Notes: generated by a model not told the origin, from the letters alone. Shown: positions 25,148 to 34,415, counted from the stretch's first letter. The stretch is 44,505 bases of DNA from Pseudolabrys sp. (GCA_022843325.1 JALHNV010000021.1:1-44505); one strand, 5' to 3'. Translations and numbers: made by a program.

Positions 25148-26035
25148 CTAAGCCGCCACGGCCTTCGGGTTCACTTCGGCTGTGTAGTCTTCCATCAACT
25201 GCTTGGTGATGCCGCCGGGGGTGAATTTCCAGTCTGCGATCTCCGACACCGCGGTGACTTCCGCGGCCGAGCCGGTGATGAAGCATTCGCCGAACTGGGT
25301 CAGTTCGTCCGGCAGGATGCGGCGCTCGATCACCTCGATGCCGCGCTTGCGGGCGAGCCCGATCACGGTTTGCCGCGTGATGCCGTCGAGGAAGCAGTCG
25401 GCCAGCGGCGTGTGGATCTTGCCGTCTTTGGTGAAGAAGATGTTGGCGCCGGTGCATTCGGCGACGCGGCCTTCCCAATCCAGCATCATGGCGTCGGCAT
25501 AGCCGCGCCGCTCGGCGCGATGCTTGGAGATGGTGCAGATCATGTAGAGGCCAGCGGCCTTGGCGCGGCACGGCGCGGTCTTGGGGTCGGGCCGGCGGTA
25601 TTCGGCGAGGTCAAGCTTGATACCCTTGAGCCGCTGCTCGGGGTCGAAATAGCTCGGCCATTCCCAGCTGGCGATGGCGAGATGGATGGTGTTGCTCTGC
25701 GCCGAGACGCCCATCATTTCCGAACCGCGCCAGGCGATCGGCCGGACATAGGCTTCCTTGCGGCCGTTCTTTTCGACCACCAGCTTCTTGGCGGCGTCGA
25801 TCTCGGCGACCGAATAGGGGATGTCGAAGTCGAGGATATTGGCGGAGCGCTTCAGCCGCTCGGAGTGCTCGGTGCACTTGAAGATCTGGCCGCCATAGGC
25901 GCGCTCGCCTTCGAACACGGCGCTTGCATAATGCAGACCATGGCTCAGCACATGCAGATTGGCGTCCTGCCAGGGAACCAGCTTGCCATCGTACCAGATG
26001 ACCCCTTCAAGCCGGTCATAGGATTGTGCCGCCAT
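25148..26035 (-). CDS. ilvE: Branched-chain amino acid aminotransferase
   Basis: PLP enzyme of fold class IV that makes or degrades Val, Leu and Ile; 295 residues. N-terminal IWYDGKLVPWQDANLHVLSHGLHYASAVFEG is the family start, and Lys159 (CRAKAAGLYM) is the PLP Schiff-base lysine. RVAECTGANIFFTKDG and DGITRQTVIGLA are the phosphate-binding and C-terminal marks. ATG 26035 follows GGGAG. In its leader, overlapping hairpins GGCCGC/GCGGCC (26066-26081) and CGGCC/GGCCG (26077-26091) exclude each other. It is divergent from the MarR gene. Confidence 0.95.
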   Translation of the reverse strand: MAAQSYDRLEGVIWYDGKLVPWQDANLHVLSHGLHYASAVFEGERAYGGQIFKCTEHSERLKRSANILDFDIPYSVAEIDAAKKLVVEKNGRKEAYVRPIAWRGSEMMGVSAQSNTIHLAIASWEWPSYFDPEQRLKGIKLDLAEYRRPDPKTAPCRAKAAGLYMICTISKHRAERRGYADAMMLDWEGRVAECTGANIFFTKDGKIHTPLADCFLDGITRQTVIGLARKRGIEVIERRILPDELTQFGECFITGSAAEVTAVSEIADWKFTPGGITKQLMEDYTAEVNPKAVAA

Positions 26036-26265
26036 GGTTTTCTCCCTCACGCCCTTTTAAATTACGGCCGCCACAGCGGCCTTTGTGGCCGTTGTGATGG
26101 CGCATTTTCAGCGCCAATTCCAACACTTTGCGTCTCCCGGCAACTCCGGTATGAGTGGCCGCAGTCGATCCGCGACCGGCGCAAACAAAGCCCGGTGGCA
26201 AGGAAACAGCGTCATGCGTACGATCGTTTCGTTATCGACGGAATTTTTGTAACATAAAGCCAAAA

Positions 26266-26286
26266 TATGTCAACATGGCTGACATA
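26266..26286. promoter_or_regulatory. Candidate MarR operator over the start codon
   Basis: TATGTCA (26266-26272) and TGACATA (26280-26286) are perfect 7-bp arms with a 7-base spacer that contains the ATG of the MarR gene (26275-26277). Size and symmetry fit MarR-family sites, suggesting autoregulation. Confidence 0.55.
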
Positions 26287-26844
26287 AATGTGACTGCCAA
26301 AGGGACCGCCGTTGCCGGTGCGGCCGAACGCCCGGCCAGCGGGGGCGCGCCCGCCGATGGGCCCCGGCTCGAGCTGGCCTGGGACATCATCGAGCTGCTG
26401 TTCTTCGCCTACCGCGACTTCGTCGGCGATCCGGACGAGGTCCTGTCCAAGCTGGGCTTCGGCCGCGCCCATCACCGGGTGCTGCATTTCGTCAACCGCA
26501 ATCCTGGCATGAAAGTCGCCGATCTGCTCGACATCCTCAACATCACCAAGCAGTCCCTTGGCCGCGTGCTCAAGCAAATGGTCGATCAGGGCTACGTGCT
26601 GCAGAAGGAAGGCGCGCAGGATCGCCGCCAGCGGCTGCTTTACGTGACGCCGAAGGGCGAGGCGCTGGCGCTCAAGCTCGCCGGTATGCAGACCGCCCGC
26701 ATCAACCGCGCCATTGCCGAACTCGGCCCCGCCGCGCACGAGAGCGCGCGGCGCTTTCTCACCGCCATGATCGACGCCGACGATCGCGAAGCGGTGCTGC
26801 GGCTGATCGCGCGGGCCGACCGCGCGGCCCAGCCGCGGAGCTAG
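26275..26844 (+). CDS. MarR family transcriptional regulator
   Basis: 189 residues with a winged helix-turn-helix: VLHFVNRNPGMKVADLLDILNI, recognition helix TKQSLGRVLKQMVDQGYV, wing KEGAQDRRQRLLYVTPKG. An N-terminal Ala/Gly-rich tail of about 35 residues is added to the usual core. Context (marR, OmpR-type regulator) matches petP-petR of Rhodobacter capsulatus, and the RR sequence supports that match; I treat it as a PetP-like protein. ATG 26275 lies inside a palindrome that may be its own operator. The gap to the next gene is 39 bases. Confidence 0.9.
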   Translation: MADINVTAKGTAVAGAAERPASGGAPADGPRLELAWDIIELLFFAYRDFVGDPDEVLSKLGFGRAHHRVLHFVNRNPGMKVADLLDILNITKQSLGRVLKQMVDQGYVLQKEGAQDRRQRLLYVTPKGEALALKLAGMQTARINRAIAELGPAAHESARRFLTAMIDADDREAVLRLIARADRAAQPRS

Positions 26845-26883
26845 GCGAATGGTCTCGGCGCCGAGTGGGCGGAGAGTGCATCG

Positions 26884-27594
26884 ATGCCGTTGACCGTACC
26901 CGCCAGACTTCCCGACGATGCGCCGCACCTGCTGGTGGTCGATGACGACCGCCGCATCCGCGATCTGCTGTCGCGCTTCCTCAACGGCGAGGGCTATCGC
27001 GTTACCACCGCGGACAGCGCCGTCGATGCACGCGCCAAGCTGACGGGGCTGAGCTTCGATCTGCTAATTCTCGACGTGATGATGCCGGGCGAGAGCGGCT
27101 TCGATCTGGCGCAGTCGATTCGCGGCACGTCTACGGTACCGATCCTGATGCTGACCGCGCGCGACGCCGCGGAAAGCCGGATCAAGGGCCTCGAAATGGG
27201 CGCCGACGACTACCTGTCGAAGCCGTTCGAGCCGCGTGAACTGTCGCTGCGCATCGCCAGCATTCTCAAGCGCACACGGCCGGAGGCGGCGCCACCGGTG
27301 GAGTCGGTGCGGTTCGGGCCGTTTGTCTATCATCTGGCGCGCGGCGAACTGCGCAAGGGCGAGGACGTGGTCCGCCTGACCGACCGCGAACGCGAGATGT
27401 TGCGGATCCTCGCCGGCACACCGGGCGAAACCGTTGCGCGGCTGGCGCTGGCCGGCAATGGCGGCTCGGTCAGCGAGCGCGCCGTCGACGTGCAGGTCAA
27501 CCGGCTGCGCCGCAAGATCGAGCGCGATCCGGCCAATCCGATGTTCGTGCAGACCGTGCGGGGCGTCGGTTACCGGCTGGTGGCGGCGACATGA
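26884..27594 (+). CDS. OmpR-type response regulator, PetR-like
   Basis: 236 residues: receiver domain with the acidic pair in VVDDDRRIR, phospho-acceptor Asp64 (LILDVMMPG), Thr91 and Lys113 (SKPFEP). A winged-helix DNA-binding domain follows (LTDREREMLRILA, ERAVDVQVNRLRRKIE, VQTVRGVGYRL). Resembles PetR of Rhodobacter, reported there as essential; targets here are unknown. The ATG of the kinase overlaps its stop codon (ATGA), so kinase and regulator are made together. Confidence 0.93.
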   Translation: MPLTVPARLPDDAPHLLVVDDDRRIRDLLSRFLNGEGYRVTTADSAVDARAKLTGLSFDLLILDVMMPGESGFDLAQSIRGTSTVPILMLTARDAAESRIKGLEMGADDYLSKPFEPRELSLRIASILKRTRPEAAPPVESVRFGPFVYHLARGELRKGEDVVRLTDREREMLRILAGTPGETVARLALAGNGGSVSERAVDVQVNRLRRKIERDPANPMFVQTVRGVGYRLVAAT

Positions 27595-29045
27595 CCGCCC
27601 TCGACATCGGCGGCAACGTGCGCACCGCACTGACGCGGTTGCGGCGTGCTTGGGAATGGTACGACTCGATCCCGCCGATCCGCCGCATTCACCGCATGCT
27701 CGGCCGCGTCGCCGACGGCTGGCGCCGTGCCAGCCGCTGGGTCAACAGCATGATGCCGAAGGGTCTGTTCGCCCGCGCGCTGCTGATCATCATCCTGCCT
27801 ATGGTCATTCTGCAATCGGTGGTCGCCTTCGTGTTCATGGAGCGGCACTGGAACGTGGTGACCCAGCGCCTCTCCGCCAGCGTGGTGCAGGACATTGCGG
27901 CGCTGATCGAGGTGCAGCGCGGCTATCCGCAGGACGCCGAGCAGGCGACGCTGCGCCGCATCGCCCAGAACAAGCTCGGGCTGGTGGTGGATTTCTTGCC
28001 CCTTGGCGACATGCCGCCGCCCGGCCCCAAGCCGTTCTTCTCGCTGCTGGATCAGGCGCTGTCCGAGCAGTTGCGGACGCAGATCGGCCGGCCGTTCTGG
28101 ATCGACACCGTCGGCAAGTCGTCACTGGTCGAGATACGTGTTCAGCTCGACACGAATGTGATGCGGGTTTTCGCGCGCCGCAGCGCCGCCTATGCCTCGA
28201 ACTCGGAAATTTTCCTGCTGTGGATGCTCGGCACGTCGAGCGTGCTGCTGATCGTCGCCATCATCTTCCTGCGCAACCAGATCAAACCGATACTGAAGCT
28301 CGCCGACGCCGCCGAGAGTTTCGGCAAGGGCCGCGACGCGCCGAATTTCCGACCGCGCGGCGCACGCGAAGTGCGGCGCGCGGCACAGGCCTTCATCGAG
28401 ATGAAGACCCGCATCGAGCGCGCGCTCGAGCAGCGTACCACCATGCTGGCCGGCGTCTCGCACGATCTGCGCACGGTGCTGACGCGCTTCAAGCTCGAAC
28501 TGGCGCTGCTCGGAGATACGCCCGAAGTCGAGATGATGAAGAAGGACGTCGATGAGATGGCGCATATGCTTGAGGCCTATCTCGCCTTCGCGCGCGGCGA
28601 TCTCGGCGAGCAGTCGGAGCCGACCGACATGGCCGCGTTCCTCGACGAACTCAAGGACGACGCCGAGCGCCACGGCCACCAGACCAGTGTCGAGTTCCAC
28701 GGCCAGCCGGTGGTCACCGTACGGCCGGCGGCGTTCAAGCGCTGCCTCGGCAATCTGGTGTCCAATGCCGCGCGCTATGCGCCGTCGATCGCCATCACCG
28801 GTCACCGCGACCATCGCTATCTGACGGTCACGATCGACGACGACGGCCCGGGCATCCCGGCCGATCTGCGCGAAGAGGTATTCAAACCGTTCCTGCGGCT
28901 CGACGACGCCCGCAACCAGGACGAAGGCGGCACCGGTCTCGGACTGGCGATTGCCCGCGACATCGCCCGCTCGCACGGTGGCGACATCATGCTCGGCGAC
29001 TCGCCGCTCGGCGGCCTGCGGGCGACGGTGAAGGTGCCGGTGTAA
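27591..29045 (+). CDS. Membrane sensor histidine kinase, EnvZ-like
   Basis: 484 residues. A cytoplasmic N-tail of about 60 residues is followed by TM1 (about 63-83), a periplasmic sensor of about 120 residues, TM2 (about 207-228), HAMP, and an H-box SHDLRTVLTRF with His291. The ATP-binding domain has an N-box (CLGNLVSNAARYA), DDGPGIP, and GTGLGLAIARDI. The usual Pro of HDLRTP is Val296. The translational overlap with the response regulator names its partner. The ligand or stress sensed is not evident. Confidence 0.94.
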   Translation: MTALDIGGNVRTALTRLRRAWEWYDSIPPIRRIHRMLGRVADGWRRASRWVNSMMPKGLFARALLIIILPMVILQSVVAFVFMERHWNVVTQRLSASVVQDIAALIEVQRGYPQDAEQATLRRIAQNKLGLVVDFLPLGDMPPPGPKPFFSLLDQALSEQLRTQIGRPFWIDTVGKSSLVEIRVQLDTNVMRVFARRSAAYASNSEIFLLWMLGTSSVLLIVAIIFLRNQIKPILKLADAAESFGKGRDAPNFRPRGAREVRRAAQAFIEMKTRIERALEQRTTMLAGVSHDLRTVLTRFKLELALLGDTPEVEMMKKDVDEMAHMLEAYLAFARGDLGEQSEPTDMAAFLDELKDDAERHGHQTSVEFHGQPVVTVRPAAFKRCLGNLVSNAARYAPSIAITGHRDHRYLTVTIDDDGPGIPADLREEVFKPFLRLDDARNQDEGGTGLGLAIARDIARSHGGDIMLGDSPLGGLRATVKVPV

Positions 29046-29092
29046 GGCGTCTGGGTCTCGGACGCGGTGCGGCGCGAAGCCCGGGAAAGCGC

Positions 29093-29797
29093 TTACGCCG
29101 CTTCCGCTTCAGCCTCGTCCTCATCGCGCGCACGGCGGCGCCGTCGCGCGCCGCGGCGGAGATACGACGGGATGGCGCAGAGGTCATCGAGGAAGCCGGA
29201 CCAGCGCGCGGCGCTGGACAGGCCGCGGTCGAGGGCCGCCATGCTGGCGTCGAGACCGTCCTCGTCGTCATCCACCCACACGCTCAGCACACGCGCGAAT
29301 ATCAGCGCCGTGCCTTGCGCCCGCACCATGCCCCTCGGGCCGTTGGCGCCGATGCCGGCGGCTTCCAGCATCCAGGTCTGCGAGCGCACCGCCATGGCGT
29401 TCAACGCCAGCGCCAGGCCCGGATTGCGCCGCGCCGAATTCATGATCGAGCGTATCGCATCCTTGTAGGGCGCGAGTGCCTCAAGCCTTCGCATCAGCAC
29501 GTCGAACAGGCGCTCGCGCGGCGGCTCCTCAGCCATGTCGGCGTCGCCGCCGTCGAGCACGACGCGGTCGATATCCTTGGTGTGGGCGGCAAAGATCGCC
29601 AGCGTCGAGCCGAATTCGGCACGCAACACGGACAGTTTCAATCCGGCATGACCGGCGACTTCCGCCAGGCCGATCTCTTCGAACGGGTGCTCGGCGAGCA
29701 GCGACATCAGCGCGTCAATCGCCTTGTCGCGGTCGGAGCCTCCGCGCGACGGCGGGGCTTTGGCGGCCTTGCTTTGGGTCTTGCGCTTGCGAGCCAT
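29093..29797 (-). CDS. TetR family transcriptional regulator
   Basis: 234 residues. After a basic N-tail, DKAIDALMSLLAEHPFEEIGLAEVAGHAGLKLSVLRAEFGS is a TetR-type helix-turn-helix. The C-terminal ligand domain is helical, and the tail is an Arg-rich then Asp/Glu/Ala-rich stretch (RRGARRRRRARDEDEAEAEA). ATG 29797 follows AGGAGG. It converges on the kinase gene; proC is upstream on the same strand, 85 bases away. No target can be named. Confidence 0.85.
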   Translation of the reverse strand: MARKRKTQSKAAKAPPSRGGSDRDKAIDALMSLLAEHPFEEIGLAEVAGHAGLKLSVLRAEFGSTLAIFAAHTKDIDRVVLDGGDADMAEEPPRERLFDVLMRRLEALAPYKDAIRSIMNSARRNPGLALALNAMAVRSQTWMLEAAGIGANGPRGMVRAQGTALIFARVLSVWVDDDEDGLDASMAALDRGLSSAARWSGFLDDLCAIPSYLRRGARRRRRARDEDEAEAEAA

Positions 29798-29882
29798 GTC
29801 GGCCTCCTGAAAGGAGTTCGGATGACCTTAATCTAGGAGCGCAAAGGCGTCGGTTCTAGGGCGGCGCTACGCGAAAGCGGGA

Positions 29883-30722
29883 CTAGCCGGCCAATTCCCG
29901 CGACCGGTTCGCGGCAGCCCCAATCGCCTTGATCAGCAGCGCGTCGAAACCGCCGGGGCCCATCAGCACCGCCAGTGCGGCGGCGGTGGTGCCGCCGGGC
30001 GACGTTACGTTTTGCCGCAGGGTGGCGGGGTCGAGGTCGGAGCGGTGCAGCAACTCGCCGGAACCGGCGACCGTCTCGCGCGCCAGCCGCGCCGACAGAG
30101 CGGCCGGCAATCCGGCGGCGATGCCGGCTTGCGTCATCGCCTCGGCCAGCAGGAACACATAGGCGGGGCCGGAGCCGGACAACGCGGTGACGGCGTCGAT
30201 CAGCGCTTCGTCGGCGACCCATTCGACCTTGCCGATGGCGGCCAGCAGATCGGTCGCCAGCTTGCGCTGGCCTGCCGTGACTTTGGCATTCGGCACCGCG
30301 ACGCTGATGCCGCGGCCAATGGCGGCCGGCGTGTTCGGCATGGCGCGCACGATGGCGCGGGCGCCGGGCAGCGCCGTCTCCAGAAAGCCGATGGTGCGGC
30401 CGGCCATGATCGACACCACCAGCGTCGCCTTGCCCGCATAGGCGCCGAGTGGCGGCACCGCGTCCGGCGCGGTCTGCGGTTTGACCGCGATGACGACAAC
30501 CGCGGCTTCCGCCGCCTTGCCTTTCGGATTGAGCGTCAGCCCGCGTTTGGTCAGCGCCTTGATCGCCTTGGCCGGCTGCGGCTCGATGACAATGACCTTT
30601 TTCGGATTGAGCCCGCGCGCCAGCCAGCCGTCGAGCATGGCCGCGCCCATCTTGCCGGCGCCGACCAGCAGCAGGTGTCCGGAGAATTTGGCGAGGGGCT
30701 TGGAGCTTGCGGGCTTTTTCAT
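29883..30722 (-). CDS. proC: Pyrroline-5-carboxylate reductase
   Basis: Last step of proline synthesis, NAD(P)H-dependent; 279 residues. Rossmann site LLVGAGKMGAAMLDGW, then VVIAVKPQ, RAMPNTPAAIGRG, ALSGSGPAYVFLLAEAM and the C-terminal signature VTSPGGTTAAALAVL, all standard. The N-terminal Lys/Ser-rich extension of about 13 residues is variable in the family. It lies 60 bases downstream of the ybjN-like gene on the same strand and may be cotranscribed with it. Confidence 0.96.
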   Translation of the reverse strand: MKKPASSKPLAKFSGHLLLVGAGKMGAAMLDGWLARGLNPKKVIVIEPQPAKAIKALTKRGLTLNPKGKAAEAAVVVIAVKPQTAPDAVPPLGAYAGKATLVVSIMAGRTIGFLETALPGARAIVRAMPNTPAAIGRGISVAVPNAKVTAGQRKLATDLLAAIGKVEWVADEALIDAVTALSGSGPAYVFLLAEAMTQAGIAAGLPAALSARLARETVAGSGELLHRSDLDPATLRQNVTSPGGTTAAALAVLMGPGGFDALLIKAIGAAANRSRELAG

Positions 30723-30782
30723 CGGGCGATCATAGCGGGCAACGATCTCGCCGTCATTCCGGGAGAGGGCGGCCTGGGATGC

Positions 30783-31283
30783 TTACGCCTCGCCGGAGGT
30801 CTCGAACATGGCAGCGTCGAGCGCCTCGCGGGCGCCCTTGCCGGCCCAGACCACGAACTGGAAGGCGGTGAAGTAGCGCTCGCAGGCGTCCAGCGCGGTG
30901 CCGAGCAGCGCTTCGCACTGCTTGCCGGAGGCTTCCGCCGCACCCGCCAGCACCAGCGCATGGCGGTACATGACGATGCCTTCCTTGGTCCACAGATCGA
31001 AGTGCCCGACCCACAGCCGCTCGTTAATCATCGAGATCAGCAACTGCACTTCGGCGCAGCGCCGTTCCGGAACCTTGAGGTCGAAGGCGCAGGCCAGATG
31101 CAGCGCCTCGATGTTGTTCATCCAGGTGTAGGACAGCTGATAGTCGGTCCACTTGCCGGTCACCAGTATGGTGATCTCGTCGTCGCCGGCGCGCTCGAAG
31201 GACCAGTCATTGCCGGACGCCAGCCGCTCCACCACGTCGAGCGGGTTGATGCGGTGTTCGTCGCTGAAACTGGTGAGGGACAT
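30783..31283 (-). CDS. YbjN domain-containing protein
   Basis: 166 residues, cytoplasmic. NPLDVVERLASGNDWSFERAGDDEITI, WTDYQLSYTWMNNIEALHLACAF and ERRCAEVQLLISMINERLWVGHFDLW mark the YbjN fold, a type III-secretion-chaperone-like domain of unclear role (YbjN of E. coli affects stress and motility). Upstream of proC in the same direction, a pairing common in Rhizobiales. Confidence 0.88.
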   Translation of the reverse strand: MSLTSFSDEHRINPLDVVERLASGNDWSFERAGDDEITILVTGKWTDYQLSYTWMNNIEALHLACAFDLKVPERRCAEVQLLISMINERLWVGHFDLWTKEGIVMYRHALVLAGAAEASGKQCEALLGTALDACERYFTAFQFVVWAGKGAREALDAAMFETSGEA

Positions 31284-31662
31284 GCCGTCTCCGCTGGGCC
31301 GAAAGTGTAAGCAAGGAAACGCACGTCACGACATACGCAAAGTCACTCAACAGAAGGCGCGCAGACACAAGCCGACCCGAACAAGGGCCAGTGGTTTGTG
31401 AGACGCAGGGATTACGGGATGCCTTGACGGCGATAACGAATCACAAGGCCAACAGACTATAACGCACTCGATTCAGCCCGCCAGAGGCATCGTCGAGCCC
31501 CAATGAGCCGTGATTTGCGGGGGGGTGGCAACGCCCCTGCCGCAGACTCTCCACAGCCAATACTGCGTCAAGATGACTCTGCGGGGGATAAGTCGGTGCA
31601 TGGAATCCGGCGCGCGCGTTTGATTCCGGTTTGTTCTCCTGGCGCCGCGGGGTGTCGCGCCG
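31284..31662. other. Gene-free stretch
   Basis: 379 bases between the YbjN gene and the end of the DUF457 gene, both on the minus strand. No gene with a family-like sequence or good start is seen on either strand, and no long perfect inverted repeat. The right part carries weak arms GGAATC/GATTCC near 31600-31626. The YbjN promoter should lie at its left end. Confidence 0.4.
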
Positions 31663-32673
31663 TCAGCGCGGCGGCGGCAGCTTCTCGCCGAGAATACGCC
31701 GCCACAGCCAGGGTAGTCCCTTGGACGCGTTGCGCGCTTGGCGGACCTGGATCGGCGGCACGACCGGTGCGAGGGTCGCGCCCTCGCGCTGCGCCACCAC
31801 GAAGTTGAATGTATAGTTCGGTTCCTGGCCCATGCGCAGATCTGTGATGAGCACGCGGCCGTCCTGTTCGCTCATCTTGAAAAAGCCGTGACTGAACCGC
31901 GCGATCCGTTCGGCGAAGACATTGTCGCCGATTTCCGCATAGAGCTTCTCGCCGCGAGCGAATGAGTCGAACTGGATCGCGCGGTCGCTGTCGAGCAGCG
32001 AGTAGAAGCCTTCGAGATAACCCTGCGGTGTGATCGCGACGACGCGCCAGAGAACCGTGTTGAGCGGCGCCGGCGTCACCAGCAGCCGTTCAACCTTGTG
32101 GCCTTGCGCGCGCAGGCTCTCGTGCGCCACGCCGGTCACATGCTGCTGAGCCAGCGCGCTCCAGCCCAGATAGGCCGTGCTCAGCATGAGACAGGCGACA
32201 TTCCAGCGCCATCCGCGGGTATCGCGCAGGCTCAGCGCGACGACGATGCCGATCAGCAGCGGCAGCGTGTACAGCGGATCGATGATGAACATGCTGCCCA
32301 GGCCGTACGGGGTGTCGGTGAAGGGCAGGCCAAGTTGCGTCCCGTATACCGTCGTCCAGTCGAGCAGGGCATGGGTGATCAGGACGAGCCAGATCGTCAG
32401 CCACCACCATCGGATCTGGCTCGTCTCGCGCAAGGCTGCGGCGACCAGCGCGGCAAGCGGCAATGAGGCGAGCGTCTGCCAGAACAGCGCGTGGGTGGCG
32501 GCGCGGTGATAGACCATGTTGCTGATCGGGTCGCCGTAATCATAGAACGCGTCGAGATCGGGCAACGTGCCGGCCAGCGCGCCGATTACCGCTGCCTTCC
32601 ACGGCCGGGTGCGCCGTCCCATGACGGCGACGCCGATGGCGGCGCCGAGCGCGGCTTGCGACAGTGAATCCAT
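31663..32673 (-). CDS. Metal-dependent membrane hydrolase, YdjM/DUF457 family
   Basis: 336 residues. MDSLSQAALGAAIGVAVMG opens the domain, followed by GTLPDLDAFYDYGDP, YHRAATHALFW and LLDWTTVYGTQLGLPF, whose His and Asp residues are the presumed metal ligands of this family. About four membrane segments lie in the first 190 residues. The C-terminal 140 residues are soluble. ATG 32673 is set by the family start. Substrate unknown; members have been linked to phospholipid or lipid metabolism, without proof here. Confidence 0.87.
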   Translation of the reverse strand: MDSLSQAALGAAIGVAVMGRRTRPWKAAVIGALAGTLPDLDAFYDYGDPISNMVYHRAATHALFWQTLASLPLAALVAAALRETSQIRWWWLTIWLVLITHALLDWTTVYGTQLGLPFTDTPYGLGSMFIIDPLYTLPLLIGIVVALSLRDTRGWRWNVACLMLSTAYLGWSALAQQHVTGVAHESLRAQGHKVERLLVTPAPLNTVLWRVVAITPQGYLEGFYSLLDSDRAIQFDSFARGEKLYAEIGDNVFAERIARFSHGFFKMSEQDGRVLITDLRMGQEPNYTFNFVVAQREGATLAPVVPPIQVRQARNASKGLPWLWRRILGEKLPPPR

Positions 32674-32760
32674 GGAACAAGGCGGTCCTGTAAAAACGCG
32701 GCGCGTGACCGGGCAGAACGCCCGCGCGGCCTGAAAGGAGAGCAAAGAAGGAGTCGGCGA

Positions 32761-33711
32761 TCAGTCGAACAGGCTCGACACCGACTCTTCATGCGCGGTG
32801 CGCTGAATCGCTTCGCCGATCAATGTGGCGATTTCCAGCACGCGGATGTTGCCGGCGGCGAGCAGTTCCTGGGTCGGCTGGATCGAGTCGGTGATGACCA
32901 GCTCCTTCAGCCGCGAGCCGGCAATGCGCTTGACCGCGCCGCCCGACAGAACGCCGTGGCTGATGTAGGCGTAGACGTCCTTGGCCTTGTTCTCGAGCAG
33001 GGCGTCGGCCGCGTTCACCAGGGTGCCGCCGGAGTCGACGATGTCGTCGACCAGCACGCAGGTGTAACCCTCGACGTCGCCGATCACATTCATCACTTCG
33101 GATTCGCCGGCGCGCTCCCGCCGCTTGTCGATGATGGCAAGCGGGGCGTTGATGCGCTTCGCGAGCCCGCGTGCGCGGACCACGCCGCCGACGTCGGGGG
33201 ACACCACCATCACATTGTCGAGTTTGAACTTCTCGCGGATGTCACGGACCATGACCGGCGAGGCGTAGAGATTGTCGGTCGGGATGTCGAAGAAGCCCTG
33301 GATCTGCCCGGCGTGCAGGTCGAGTGTCATCACCCGGTTGGCGCCGGCATGGGTGATCAGGTTGGCCACCAGCTTGGCCGAGATCGGCGTGCGCGGGCCC
33401 GGTTTCCGGTCCTGCCGCGAATAGCCGAAATAGGGGATCACCGCGGTGATGCGGCGCGCCGACGAGCGGCGCAGCGCGTCGATGATGATCAGCAATTCCA
33501 TCAGGTGGTCGTTGGCCGGATACGAGGTCGACTGAATCACGAAACAGTCGGCGCCGCGGACGTTTTCCTGGATCTCGACGAAGATCTCCATGTCGGCGAA
33601 ACGCCGCACCACGGCCTTGGTCAGCGGGGTCTTGAGGTATTCGCCGATCTGCTGGGCCAGAGCAGGGTTGGAATTGCCGGCGACGAGCTTGATCGCTCCG
33701 TTCTTCGACAT
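32761..33711 (-). CDS. prs: Ribose-phosphate pyrophosphokinase
   Basis: Makes PRPP from ribose-5-phosphate and ATP for nucleotides, His and Trp; 316 residues, exactly family size. [19 protein letters not shown] start, [48 protein letters not shown], and the PRPP loop [16 protein letters not shown] 33711 fits the family N-terminus; the open frame extends back to 33780 without support. It runs in the same direction as the DUF457 gene, 87 bases apart. Confidence 0.97.
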   Translation of the reverse strand: MSKNGAIKLVAGNSNPALAQQIGEYLKTPLTKAVVRRFADMEIFVEIQENVRGADCFVIQSTSYPANDHLMELLIIIDALRRSSARRITAVIPYFGYSRQDRKPGPRTPISAKLVANLITHAGANRVMTLDLHAGQIQGFFDIPTDNLYASPVMVRDIREKFKLDNVMVVSPDVGGVVRARGLAKRINAPLAIIDKRRERAGESEVMNVIGDVEGYTCVLVDDIVDSGGTLVNAADALLENKAKDVYAYISHGVLSGGAVKRIAGSRLKELVITDSIQPTQELLAAGNIRVLEIATLIGEAIQRTAHEESVSSLFD

Positions 33712-33890
33712 TCCGGGAATCCTCACATGACACAGGCCGGCAGGCGGCGTGGTCATATCAAGGCGGGAACGGCACCGCAATACGCCCCGGTTTCATTGTC
33801 CCAATGCATTTTCCGGGATAATGAACGAAAGCCGCACGGCAGTAGGTTCGCCGCCGCAACACGCGTATCCTGCGGCCGAATCGTTCAAGC

Positions 33891-34415
33891 TTGACGGAGC
33901 CGAAATTGATCTTGCGAGACGTGGCGCGACAGTGGACCGAGCGGCTGGTGCTGCGGGGGCCGGCCTCCGGCGCGACGCGCCAGGTCGGCGCCATTCCCTA
34001 TACGGTGGTGAAGGGGCAGGTGGTATTTTTGCTAGTCACCTCGCGCGGCACCGGCCGCTGGATCTTCCCCAAAGGCGACCTGATGGAGGGGCTTGAGCCC
34101 TGGGAGGCGGCCGGGCAGGAGGCGCTGGAGGAAGCCGGCGTCGAAGGCGAGGTCGATCCGCTCCCGGTCGGCCGCTACCGCACCATGAAATCGCTAACGC
34201 TCCGGCGCACCGTGATCGAAGTCGACATGTATCCGTTGCGGGTGACGCGCCAGCACGACGACTGGGTCGAGAAGAGTGCCCGTCGCCGCCACTGGGTGAT
34301 CCTGCCGGAAGCCAAGCGGCTGCTGTCGGATCCGAAAGCCGCGGCGCTGGCCCTGAAGCTGAGCCAGCGCGTCAGCCGCGATCCTCACCCGGCCATCGCC
34401 CGCATCAGCAAATAA
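33891..34415 (+). CDS. NUDIX hydrolase
   Basis: 174 residues, cytoplasmic. The NUDIX box runs from GDLMEGL to EEAGV: the catalytic QEALEE glutamates are present, but the first Glu is Leu and the Arg of REUxEE is Gln. This pattern occurs in diphosphoinositol polyphosphate/diadenosine-type members. IPYTVVKGQVVFLLVTSRGTGRWIFPKG leads into it. A TTG start at 33891 is likely; a later TTG in frame is possible. Its 3' end overlaps the converging phosphate transporter gene by 31 bases. Confidence 0.87.
   Translation: MTEPKLILRDVARQWTERLVLRGPASGATRQVGAIPYTVVKGQVVFLLVTSRGTGRWIFPKGDLMEGLEPWEAAGQEALEEAGVEGEVDPLPVGRYRTMKSLTLRRTVIEVDMYPLRVTRQHDDWVEKSARRRHWVILPEAKRLLSDPKAAALALKLSQRVSRDPHPAIARISK

Noticed and set aside
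31284..31662. tRNA or small gene in the gap
   Set aside because: No T-arm consensus, cloverleaf, or convincing start and frame was found.
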